This document shows positions 55,736 to 64,000 of a DNA stretch of 64,000 bases, one piece after another. The position numbers and the translations under genes are program-made. Source of the DNA: Prionace glauca (taxonomy: Eukaryota; Chordata; Chondrichthyes; Carcharhiniformes; Carcharhinidae). A model generated the notes under the pieces. It saw only the letters and a program-made list of their open reading frames with translations. It searched no databases and was not told the DNA's origin. Each line of letters opens with the position of its first letter. The stretch's first letter is position 1. The DNA lies in the NCBI GenBank assembly GCA_037974335.1, contig CM075760.1, forward strand, positions 40,092,603 to 40,156,602, read 5' to 3'.

Positions 55736-57440
55736 AAATGGTATTGTATCAATATCAAGCAACAAATGGAGAAAACTAAAAACAATAATAAAGGTATCAG
55801 ATATAGAAAAGTAACATTGATGTAATAAAACCCATAATAAACTGCTGCAATATAAACCCAGCGATATCATGTAACAATATTCGAGAACAACATAGAGGAT
55901 CATTGCTTCACTGATGACGTCCGCTTTCGTTAAACCTTGTAGAACCGTCAGTTCCCCCTGTAACAGGTGATAGCTGGAGTTACAGGAAATATCTGTGCGT
56001 CTTCACACCACAAACCGCAGTGTATTTAGAGCAAGAGTTTGTAAGTGAATTACGGAAGACCCAGCACAGAAGATCTTCTGGACAAGAAGTTTTGGGTTTG
56101 AAACCGCTTTGCAGCCTTTTGGCTACTGAGGTGTGTTCTTCACCTCGCCACCAAATGTTGAATATCAGGGCCTGAATTCTTTCAGTATGCTTAATGGCAG
56201 GTCGTGAGAACAGGAGAGTTTCCTGCTCACACATACTGCAGGAGGTAATGAAAGCCACTGCAGTAATTTGTCAGGCAGAATCATGGAGCAATGTAATGGA
56301 TGTCTGTAGTCACCTAGCACCACGTCAGGGCATGATGCCTGGGGGAATGAAGGGGGGGGGCGGGTGGTGCGGACAGGAAATTAGAGAGTGAACTCTATAG
56401 AGCGTTGTATTCTAATATCACTCGGTAGTCTGAGTACGACGTTTAGGGCAACATGGATCGTCAATATGGCTTCTCAATGTAGCAGAAAGAGAAAGAGTGA
56501 GGATGGGAGGAAAGAGAGAGAGGGAAAGGTGTCTATTATTTGGTTCAAATTTGTGACAAGTTCAATGTAACCGGCACATATTTAAATTCCCCAATCCCTT
56601 TGCTCCAGGGTCAGAGTGACGAGAATTTCTGATTGAGAATTAAACATTTCCACTGCCTCCTGCAGTGATGAAGTTTGTAACCACAACAACTATAATGAAA
56701 ATGAAATTCCTTAGGTTCGCAAGTCCCATTTGACCTCTGGAGTCTGTGAAAGGCACTACATCAGTAAAAGTACGATCTCTTTTTTCGAGGGATACCTGTT
56801 TGTACAGGTTGCGTTCATTGTCTTTCTGTTTCCAGGGGAACCGATCATTTTCATTTTTAATTTCATTTCCGTTATTTCAGTTTGGTTTTTTTTCCAGAAT
56901 AGGTTAATGAATGGTCACCACGCACTGGGACTTCCCGGATTCTTTCTTCAGTCCCTTCAGAGATTCTTTCCCCTCCAGGAGAAACCGGCAGTCTATCCGG
57001 AATAACACTCCGGGAACTTACCGAGGAGACAGCGCAGTGTTTAGAAATGCTGCACCGTCAGAGCTGTCAGCCTCTCGATGACCTGTTAAATCTGGGGTAC
57101 CGTCTTCCCTCTCAGGTGGAGGTGCCACATGGTCACTGTTTCCAAAAACAGCAAGAGAAACATCCTGTTCGGAATGTGTTCACCAATCACAATGACTGAC
57201 ACAGCCAGAGCACTACAATATTACTGAATGAAATAATATCATTGTGAGTCCAAAAATAGCTGCTGTGTTTATTACATAAAACACTTCGGGACATTAAAAT
57301 TTACAAAAATATTCTCAAGCTCATTCTTTTAAGTGTCCCGGTGTTTTAATTTTGCAATATATTTGTTATTCATAAAAATATTCTCAGTAAAGATTGAGAA
57401 GTCGCTACGATTTCAGGTTTCATTTCAGACTCACTCTGAT
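55736..57440. other. Non-genic stretch
   Basis: Short open frames (up to ~92 codons) without recognised domains; a G-run at 56,350. No gene, RNA or known repeat identified in about 1.7 kb. Confidence 0.4.
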
Positions 57441-57465
57441 CCGTTATGTTGCGTGAGGCTCTGAG

Positions 57466-57504
57466 AGTTTTTGTACAGGTTCAGCCCAGCTCTGAGTCTC
57501 TGTG
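57466..57504 (-). promoter_or_regulatory. 23-RSS of the - strand V at 57.5 kb
   Basis: Reading the - strand: heptamer CACAGAG (57,504-57,498), 23-bp spacer, nonamer ACAAAAACT (57,474-57,466). Confidence 0.92.
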
Positions 57505-58413
57505 GGTCTCAGTGCGCAGTAATACACCCCGGAGTCTGTCAGCTCTGTTTTAGACACTTGCAGCGGGACGGTGCGGGTTGTTTCATTGAGCTCCGCTGTA
57601 AAACGGTCCCCTGGCGATGTCTCTGTTTTGTCGCTGTATCTATTCCTCTTCAGCAGAAACTCCATGGACCCGCTGGAATGCTGTCGGTACCAGAATAAAT
57701 AAGGAATGCTGGTACTTGTAGCTGTGTAATTACAGAGTAACTGAACAACATCTCCTTCAGTGACGGTGACTGCAGCCGGTGTCTGTGAAACAGAATCTCC
57801 TTCACAATGTCCTGTGAGGAAGCAAAGAAATATTAAACTAAATAATGCGACTTTACTCTGTCTCCCCCACCTACCCGCACCCCCCACTAGAATATGCCGT
57901 ATTCTTGAGCAATAATCTCAAAAAGAAATCGCAAAGCACAACAAAAATATATTTCACAGTTCAGCGGATGGGAAGGGGAGGTGGTTGTGGCGATTAAATA
58001 AAGCTTCTATCACAAATATTCTGCTCTTTCTCACGAGATCAGTTCCTCGCCTTCAATTCTTGTAACTGGAAACAGCTCACGGTCTGTCTGTTTGAAGTGT
58101 GGTATTTGCCAAAGTTATTCACTGGTATCAGATGAGCTTCAACCTGAGACCAACTCATTCTCTCTCATTCCATGGGGGAATTGTGCCTAATCCCAACAGT
58201 GTTCAGTACTGAGACCAGCGAGATCCTGATAATTTTTCAATGTTGAGATCAATCTATTCCCTGTCCACTCACCCCTGCCCCTCGCACTGAGCGAAGCGCA
58301 GGATAGAATATAATGCATGGCAAAGATGTGTAGCACAGCGTGGATCCATTTGTGAACCTACCGGTTAAAAGCGCTGCCGCTGTGAGGAATAAATGCAGAG
58401 TAAAATGAGACAT
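57505..58413 (-). CDS. TRAV: TCR alpha/delta-type V segment, intact, - strand
   Basis: Leader exon 58,413-58,362 (MSHFTLHLFLTAAALLT, phase 1, donor GTAGGT). The intron is 550 bp. V exon 57,811-57,505 after 'ttgcttcctcacag': GHCEGDSVSQTPAAVTVTEG, 'VVQLLCNYTATS' (first Cys), 'PYLFWYRQHSSGSMEFLLKR', 'FTAELNETTRTVPLQVS' and 'LTDSGVYYCALRP' (second Cys). WYRQ, FLLK and YYCALR are classic for TCR alpha/delta V. No defects. The opposite orientation to most neighbours means joining to a downstream D or J would go by inversion. A CRE-like site lies ~130 bp upstream. Its close paralogue, inverted and truncated, is at 63.3-63.5 kb. Confidence 0.93.
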
Positions 58414-58542
58414 GTTTGTAGAGAGCTCGCGGCGAATTTGACCAGAACGGGTTGAATCTGAAGTTTTTTTAGTCAAGAGTGGAAAAGATTGAGTCATATC
58501 CGGGCCCCTGTTGATTGGTTTACTGCTGAAAATGTCATCAGG

Positions 58543-58550
58543 TGACGTCT
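58543..58550 (-). promoter_or_regulatory. CRE-like promoter element of the - strand V
   Basis: AGACGTCA on the - strand (7 of 8 of TGACGTCA), 130 bp before the ATG. CRE-like TGACRTCA sites are a conserved element of TCR V promoters in mammals. Role inferred from position. Confidence 0.5.
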
Positions 58551-59620
58551 AATCAGCTTCAAGTTTCTATGTACTTCAATGCAACCAATGATCTCATAGC
58601 TCCTTCATTTACAATTCATACAATTGGCCGAGAGATGAAAGGAATAAAGTGAATTTGGTCATCCGGTGACAGGGGATTACTTTCCCCTTCAACTGTCATT
58701 TCAGGAACCGACTGGTCCCCTGAGCGTTGATGGCTTTGTTCTGACATGGAGAATGACAATATCCATCCTCACAACAACATAACAAGGAGTTTGTTTTGAA
58801 TCCTGTTTGGGAAAGCAGTTATGGTGGGGAAGGATTTTTTTTCTAAGTTGAGACATCGACTTCTTTAGAAGTGATAGAATAATGAATGGCCTAAGATATT
58901 TCCACACGATGCTCCCTCAATTTCTAACTTTGCAGTGTGTGAAATCCTGCTTCAGAGTGGGAATATAGCTTGCCACCCCATTGGACTGCTGATCAAAAGA
59001 GTGCCAAGCAGGGGAAAGCAGAAAAGATCGATATCTCCGATAAATGCTCTAATAAAACAACGCAGGTGAGACGGGTCAGGGTGAGAAGAGCACAGGAAAC
59101 CTGTGGGCGGGGCTACCATAGATAGTGTAGTCACAGGTAGACCTGGTCTGGAGAGAATTGAACTCAATAATAATGTCACATTGGAATTCTATAACTTTGC
59201 CTGTCTGTAACAGTGGTTTCATTCCATATTGCGGACCAGTAGACTCGGACCAGGAGTGTCAGTGTTCTTAAATGATTCAATACTTTGCAAAATCTTTAAC
59301 AGTGATGCGGATGGGAAGCTGAGCAGCTGTATTAGAGAGGTTCTGAATTAATGTACAAGGTAACAGAAAAAGCTTTAAATGTTTACGTTAAAGACTGGGA
59401 AAGGGAAATGCGCACAATTTCCATAAACCAGGAAAGGCAAGAACAGTTAGGAACAAATGGGCAGAGAAACGCATTGAAAATCAAAACAAGGGAGTTACGG
59501 AATCTCAAATCGACTTGTCAATGTTGTGTCCATTGCAAATGTAAGTTAAAATCATCAACTAATGTAACTGTGAAACTGTACCACATCAGTTGTTGTTTCT
59601 GAGTGTTGTGTTTTGTTGTA
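58551..59620. other. Non-genic stretch
   Basis: No gene or repeat recognised between two - strand V segments. Confidence 0.4.
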
Positions 59621-59712
59621 ATTCGATGAATCTCTGGCACTCTCACTGTGGAATCTGAATTAGGGGCGCGTGTGCGCGCCCTGCTGGCACCTAACTGGAA
59701 CTGCCAATGTGG

Positions 59713-59752
59713 GGTTTTTGTACGGCATGCGTCATATCTCTGTAGCAGTATG
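59713..59752 (-). promoter_or_regulatory. Degenerate RSS of the truncated V
   Basis: On the - strand: CATACTG, 24-bp spacer, perfect nonamer ACAAAAACC. The heptamer has lost the third-position C of CAC, and the spacer is one base long, so it is probably weak or dead. Confidence 0.75.
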
Positions 59753-59886
59753 GGCTTCATAGCACAGGAATACATGACGCTATCGGAGGTCACGGTATAA
59801 CTGATCGTTAGCTTTGTAGTCTTGTTATTTTTATCAAGAACCATGTACACTGGAGCTTTCCAGGCCTGCTGACGGTACCAGTGCAG
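59753..59886 (-). pseudogene. TCR-type V segment, 5' half replaced by a retroelement
   Basis: On the - strand the frame reads LHWYRQQAWKAPVYMVLDKN, then 'TTKLTISYTVTSDSVMYSCA', ending MKP before the RSS. WYRQ and the 'SDSVMYSCA' end identify a TCR V. Everything before framework 2 is missing; the break falls at 59,887, where a retroelement end begins. The remaining part shows no stop, so the insertion may itself have killed the gene. I searched the far side of the insert by eye and did not find the lost framework 1. Confidence 0.85.
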
Positions 59887-60445
59887 GAAGAATTCTTACA
59901 ACACCAGGCTAAAGTCCAACCAGTTTATGTACGAGTAAACACACAAACTTTCGGAAACGCTATTCCTTCGTCAGGTTTGTGGAAAGTTCTGATCAGAGAA
60001 GGGCATATAAAGACACACACAGTTTACAGAATACTGATTAGAATGCGAGTCTTTACAGCTAACCTGCTATTCAAGTCTTAAATGTGCAGACAATGTGAGT
60101 GGAGATAGCATTAAACATAGGTTAAAGAGATGTGTATTGTCTCCAGACAGTACAGTTAGTGAGATGTTGCAAACCCAGGCAAGTCACGGGGGTTACAGAT
60201 AATGCGACATGAACCCAAGATCCCTGTTGAGGCCGTCCTCATGTGTGCGCAACTTGACTATCAGTCTCTGTTCAGCGACTCTGCACTGTCGTGTGTCATG
60301 AAGGCCGCCTTGGAGAATGCTTACCCGAAGATCAGAGTCCGAATGCCCGTGACCACTGAAGCGTTCGCCAACAGGAAGGGAACAGTCTTGCCTGGTGATT
60401 GTCGAGCGATGTTCATTCATCCGTTGTCGTAGCGCCAGTTCTCAA
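59887..60445 (-). mobile_element. Retroelement fragment with GIY-YIG-like coding piece (Penelope-like?)
   Basis: Starts with the antisense end 'acaacaccaggctaaagtcc' and contains on the - strand a 75-codon open piece (60,420-60,193): MNEHRSTITRQDCSLPVGER, 'FSGHGHSDSDLRVSILQGG', 'VAEQRLIVKLRTHEDGLNRD'. The layout with 'H-x-S', 'PVGERF', then 'EQRLI..L.T...GLN' resembles the C-terminal GIY-YIG nuclease of Penelope-like elements. The fragment is inserted in a TCR V segment. Family assignment rests on remembered motifs, so it is moderate. Confidence 0.55.
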
Positions 60446-60524
60446 TTTTGGCATGCTGAAAATGAAAGAAGATTAATATGTAAATGGCGAGCGATCACGA
60501 AACTCTGAGGTATAAATGAATTTG

Positions 60525-60905
60525 GCTGTCCTGGTCCAGAAATCACAAGGGGTTAGTGTGCAAGTACAGCAATTAATTAGAAAATAACATAGAATGTTAT
60601 CACTTATTATGAGGGAATGTATTGCAAACATAGGCAGGGCATGTTTCCGTTATACAGGGCATTTGTGAGACCATATTTGGAGAATTGTGCACAATACTTG
60701 CCTCCTTATCGAATGGTAATGCTTTAGAAAATATTCGAAGGTTTGTAAAACTATTACCAGAATGAGTAGGTTATTTTACAAAGAAAGAATGGTGATGCTG
60801 GGTTGCATCCACTGGAGTTTAGAAGAGAAAGAGGTAACTTTATTAAAACCTTTCAAACCGTAAGAGCTGTTAACAGGGTGGATGTGGAGTGGATGTTTCC
60901 ACTTG
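60525..60905 (+). mobile_element. CR1 LINE fragment, very degraded
   Basis: Recognisable order: 'tgagaccatatttggagaat', 'tgtgcacaatacttgcctcc', 'ccactggagtttagaagaga' and 'gtggatgtttccact' match the post-RT region of CR1 with many changes and stops. Confidence 0.75.
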
Positions 60906-61210
60906 GCCAGAATTGTAGCTGTTACTGGATATTTCTGTGTCTCTATGTTTCTCGGAGTGTATCTGTCTGGGCTCTTGGTTCTGTGTCTGTTTCTGATGCG
61001 GTTGTACTGTCCACGGGAGGGCGTTCTGTGATCACTTACAAAACATCACGGCCTCCTTCTTCAGAAAGTTTCTATTGACCCATATAAAATGGGAGGGGAA
61101 ATAAACCCCAGCCAATGGTATGGCATACTCCTTCTCTTTCAAATTCTCACATTCCAAATCGGTTATAGCCAGAGATTCGTGTTTCTGTTCCTGGAGTTCA
61201 GTCTGGAACC
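60906..61210. other. Upstream region of the V at 61.2 kb
   Basis: No exact TGACATCA motif; 'aacatcacgg' near 61,045 is only a partial match. No other feature. Confidence 0.4.
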
Positions 61211-61691
61211 ATGAGGGTGAAAATATTTCTAACTCTGGTTATTGTCCTGATCGCAGGTCAGTGAAACTGGAATCTTCCAAAAGTACATCGTAATCCTTTT
61301 GCAATCTCCTTTTCCCATCGCTGTTTGATTATTGTCTTCCTCTTAATCCTAACCCACTGTGTGTCTGCTCTTTATCTTCAGAGATGAGTAACGGAGACTC
61401 GGTGTCCCAGTTGAAACCAAGAGTTGAAACAGCCGAGGGTGAAGATTCAGCAATATCCTGAAATTACTCTGTATCGAGTTCAGCTACAAGCTATGGCCTG
61501 TTCTGGTATCGCCAGTATCCACACCGAGCTCCTCAGTATCTGCTCAGAGCCGATAGTTCTGGGTTTAACGAGACGGCTCCCGGCTTTGAGCATTTCAGCG
61601 GGAATCTCAGCCTGAAACAAAGCACTTTTCACTTGTCCATGAAAGGTTTGAAGATGACAGACAGCGCCGTGTATTACTGTGCACTGAGACC
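61211..61691 (+). pseudogene. TRAV: TCR alpha/delta V segment with a single stop at the first cysteine
   Basis: Leader exon 61,211-61,256 (MRVKIFLTLVIVLIA, phase 1, donor GTCAGT). V exon from 61,382 after 'tctttatcttcag': EMSNGDSVSQLKPRVETAEG, 'EDSAIS', then TGA at 61,459-61,461 exactly where the Cys codon (TGC or TGT) is expected, then 'NYSVSSSATSYGLFWYRQYP', 'APQYLLRADSSG', 'LKMTDSAVYYCALRP'. Every other element, including leader, splice sites and RSS, is intact. It is either a very young pseudogene, a null allele, or a base-call problem. Confidence 0.92.
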
Positions 61692-61730
61692 CACAGTGAA
61701 TAAGGCTCCCACGGACCTCATACAAAAACC
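61692..61730 (+). promoter_or_regulatory. 23-RSS of the V at 61.2 kb (perfect)
   Basis: Heptamer CACAGTG, 23-bp spacer, nonamer ACAAAAACC: full consensus, the best RSS in the window. Confidence 0.95.
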
Positions 61731-62476
61731 GGTGTAAGTTCACATCATCAATGGTTCTGTATAAAAAAGTGTTGCATCTTGTCGACATATACAGAGAATT
61801 AAGACCACAACACAGCCCGGTCTGAATTGTATTCCCTCGCTGAGGTTACGATCGTCACTGTTGAGAAATGTGACATTTGGCGCTCAGATTACTCCCGGAT
61901 CAAACTCAATTACTTTCTAATCCAATACACACAAACACGCAGCTTTCCGGGGTGAATAACTTCATTAATTTGTACTCATCATCGTTCTGGATCAGGTGCC
62001 TAGCTGTAAGGCGACACATTTCCAAAGTGATCTGTTGTGAAATTCAGCTCCAGTGTTGTCCCATTCTAAAGTTCCTTGAGTAGAAATAATGACTGAAATC
62101 TGTCCTTTCCCGGGACAAGAGTAACTCCGGTGAAACCGTAGGTCGATTTGGAGTTCTGTGACTTCTTATCCCATATTCATAAAACACCTCATTATTATTT
62201 ATTGTCATGCTCTAGATGCACTCATTAGTATATGTTCATTAGATCGATGATAAAATATTTAATTTTCCGCATTAATTAGAAAGAAAAATCGATCCAAAGA
62301 AATATTTTCACAATGAGTTCGGAGGAAAACGAGTTAAACCAAGGAACATACAGAATGAGGGAAAATGTGAGAGAGAGAAAGAGGGAGGAAGTGTAGACAC
62401 CCACAGCCAGGGACGGAATGTGATTGGTGAGTGTCAGCCCTATTAAACCTTTCACTCACAGCGATTGGTCCACAGC
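61731..62476. other. Intergenic stretch between V segments
   Basis: No gene or repeat recognised. Confidence 0.4.
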
Positions 62477-62484
62477 TGACATCA
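62477..62484 (+). promoter_or_regulatory. CRE-like TGACATCA promoter element
   Basis: TGACATCA lies 153 bp before the ATG of the intact V. The same octamer is the core of the conserved decamer of mammalian TCR V-beta promoters. Nearby 'gcgattggtc' and 'agccaatggc' carry CCAAT-type boxes in both orientations. Confidence 0.6.
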
Positions 62485-62636
62485 GAGCTGAGACACCAGC
62501 CAATGGCAGCACTGATAACCGGCCCCCAGTTTCCCAATGATTGAAGCTGCCTCTGACCTGAGTTTACTCTGTGTTACAAGACTAGAAACAACAATACATT
62601 TTAAACAGTGTCGCCTTTTTCTTCCAGTCAGGATCC

Positions 62637-63074
62637 ATGTGTTCCCTGTGTGCTTTACTGATAATAATGGTCATGTTGTCCGGTGGGTCTGAGCTCAAAT
62701 CCTCAGTGTGCGTTTCATGGGTTATTTTTATTCACAGATTTCTCACACATTCTATATGTTGTTGCAGGAACCAGTGGCCAAGATTCAGTTTCCCAGGAGC
62801 CGCCTGAATTAACGGTTCAGGAAGGACAGACGGTAATATTGAACTGCAGTTACGAAGCAAAATATACAGACAATTATCTTTTCTGGTACATCCAATATCC
62901 TGGGGAAGCTCCGAGATATTTATTGAAGAAATATGGCACGGGTGGCGGAGAAACGTCTCCAGATTTCTCCGACCGGTTTTCTGCTGATTTGGACAAAGTT
63001 AAGAAAACTGCTCCATTAAATATCACCGGGGTCCGTGTCTCTGACTCTGCCGTGTATCACTGTGCGCTGAGCCC
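62637..63074 (+). CDS. TRAV: TCR alpha/delta-type V segment, intact
   Basis: Leader exon 62,637-62,682 (MCSLCALLIIMVMLS, phase 1, donor GTGGGT). The intron is 85 bp. V exon from 62,768 after 'tatgttgttgcag': GTSGQDSVSQEPPELTVQEG, 'TVILNCSYEAKYTDNYLFWY' (first Cys and Trp), 'IQYPGEAPRYLLKKYG', 'DRFSADLDKVKKTAPLNIT' and 'VSDSAVYHCALSP' (second Cys). Ile replaces the usual Arg in WYRQ (WYIQ). Full length with no stop, and a 23-RSS follows. A TGACATCA site and CCAAT boxes lie upstream. A good candidate for a functional V. Confidence 0.94.
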
Positions 63075-63113
63075 CACACTGTTACAGAGGCGCAGTCAGC
63101 CCGTACAAAAACC
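63075..63113 (+). promoter_or_regulatory. 23-RSS of the V at 62.6 kb
   Basis: Heptamer CACACTG, 23-bp spacer, nonamer ACAAAAACC. Confidence 0.93.
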
Positions 63114-63239
63114 GGCAAAGACACTCTCACCTCCTCTCACTGAATCAGATCTGTGACCTGGTTCATGAACTGTTCATATAACTAGAACATAATAAAAATA
63201 CTAAATTACCCAGATGCTTTATTTCTGCGATGCTGAATG

Positions 63240-63481
63240 TATCATTCTCTGTAAAATCCGCCTTTATAGTAGTTTCCCGGGTTCCGAGCAGCCCTTTAAC
63301 TGGGAAATCTTGGTGAAACTATGGAGTATCTGCTGCAAACAAATAAATTCACTGGGAACACAGGGAGATCCCCTGGGGGCCGTTTCTCAGCGGAGTTCAA
63401 TGATACAACACGCACCGTCCCGTTGAAAGTGTCTAAAACAGAGCTGACAGACTCCGGGGTGTATTATTGCACACTGAGACC
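63240..63481 (+). pseudogene. TCR V segment relic, 5' part decayed, paralogue of the 57.5-kb gene
   Basis: From 63,312 the frame reads GETMEYLLQTNKFTGNTGRS, 'GGRFSAEFNDTTRTVPLKVS' and 'ELTDSGVYYCTLRP', very like the - strand gene at 57.5 kb (FTAELNETTRTVPLQVS, YYCALRP). 63,240-63,311 holds only traces of framework 1 and 2, without the first Cys, and no leader was seen. The RSS is intact. Confidence 0.88.
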
Positions 63482-63520
63482 CACAGAGACACAGAGCTGG
63501 GCTGAACCTGTACAAAAACT
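63482..63520 (+). promoter_or_regulatory. 23-RSS of the V relic at 63.4 kb
   Basis: CACAGAG, 23-bp spacer, ACAAAAACT: same heptamer and nonamer as the RSS of the gene at 57.5 kb. Confidence 0.92.
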
Positions 63521-64000
63521 CTCAGAGCCTTACTCAACATAATAGAGCGTTCGGCAAACATTGTGATCAGAATGAGTCTGAAACGGAACCTAAAATCCTG
63601 GTGAATTCTCAAACTATTAATTACAATAAATGGTTTATTACTAAAAAATACATCACCAAAAAAGCAACGGGGCAGTTTAGGGAATGAATATGAGAATATT
63701 TATAGAATTTGATGACCCAAACTCTTTCGTCGTCATTGTAGAAAACAAAGCAGACAATTTGGACTCAGCAAAACATTTCAGTTAGTAATACGGTAGGTGC
63801 CATGGACCAGGTACCATGCCCTGAGGTGGCGCTAGATAACCAGAGATTCCCATTAGGTTGCTCCATGATTATACCTGACAAAGTCGGGCAGTTGTTTCCA
63901 TTTCCTCCGGCAGTAACTCCTGCAGGAAATTCTCCTGTTGTTTTCACTTGTCATTCGGCTTATTGGAAGAATTTACAAGCAGATCATCAACCTGTGTGAC
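63521..64000. other. Non-genic end of the window
   Basis: The block at about 63,520-63,560 after the RSS matches the 3' flank of the 57.5-kb gene. The remaining ~430 bp hold no recognised gene or repeat. Confidence 0.45.

Noticed and set aside
55980-56258. 92-codon - strand frame with several Cys residues
   Set aside because: Checked for an Ig fold (Cys, Trp, YxC spacing) and none fits; no RSS nearby.
63765-63999. Overlapping open frames at the right edge
   Set aside because: No V-segment motifs, no RSS and no known repeat; left as unassigned.
1-64000. LTR retroviruses, Polinton-type elements or CRISPR arrays
   Set aside because: I looked for protease, integrase, envelope or capsid phrases, long direct terminal repeats and spaced identical repeats, and saw none.

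Overview
The window is vertebrate genomic DNA, almost certainly from a shark or other elasmobranch. Three things point there: a compact unrearranged heavy-chain cluster of the form VH-D1-D2-JH-Cmu1-4-TM, which is the multi-cluster arrangement typical of cartilaginous fish; a nearby group of T-cell-receptor-type V segments with 23-bp recombination signal sequences (RSS); and a dense background of CR1-type LINEs, tRNA-derived SINEs and minisatellites whose consensus text I recognise from shark genomes. All assignments are by reading; no search was run.

Layout. About 1-25.4 kb is intergenic repeat territory. It holds several CR1 copies (7.0-11.4, 13.3-13.9 and 18.4-19.0 kb), SINEs, minisatellites, a pair of ~340-bp inverted repeats (3.4 and 6.6 kb), and a decayed VH relic (16.4-17.0 kb) that belongs to an older duplicate of the region upstream of the intact VH. 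From 25.6 to 45.1 kb runs one complete IgM heavy-chain cluster on the + strand: leader and V exon (25.6-26.1 kb), D1 (26.5 kb), D2 (26.9 kb), J (27.3 kb), a 10.3-kb J-C intron, Cmu1 (37.6 kb), Cmu2 (38.3 kb), Cmu3 (39.5 kb), Cmu4 with secretory tail (40.6-41.0 kb), TM1 (44.4 kb) and TM2 (44.7 kb). The V(23)-(12)D1(22)-(12)D2(12)-(23)J signals obey the 12/23 rule at every step. Reading frame and splice phase agree through all exons.

The J-C intron holds old internal duplications, a 1.8-kb C-rich CTCACTCACC array, and directly beside it a 0.77-kb G-rich, AGCT-containing purine repeat about 1 kb upstream of Cmu1. In base composition the latter resembles a switch region. From 46.0 to 49.0 kb, on the - strand, lies a CR1 LINE with an uninterrupted 969-codon ORF2.

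From 50.9 kb to the end there are seven TCR alpha/delta-type V segments or relics: 50.9(+), 53.9(+, broken), 54.75(+, cysteines lost), 57.5-58.4(-, intact), 59.8(-, truncated by a retroelement), 61.2(+, one stop), 62.6(+, intact), plus a 5'-truncated eighth at 63.4(+). No TCR D, J or C is present, so those would lie outside. The closeness of an IgM cluster and TCR V segments, in the same orientation and with the same RSS class, is the most interesting feature. It offers a simple cis explanation for the IgH-V-bearing TCR delta chains reported in sharks.
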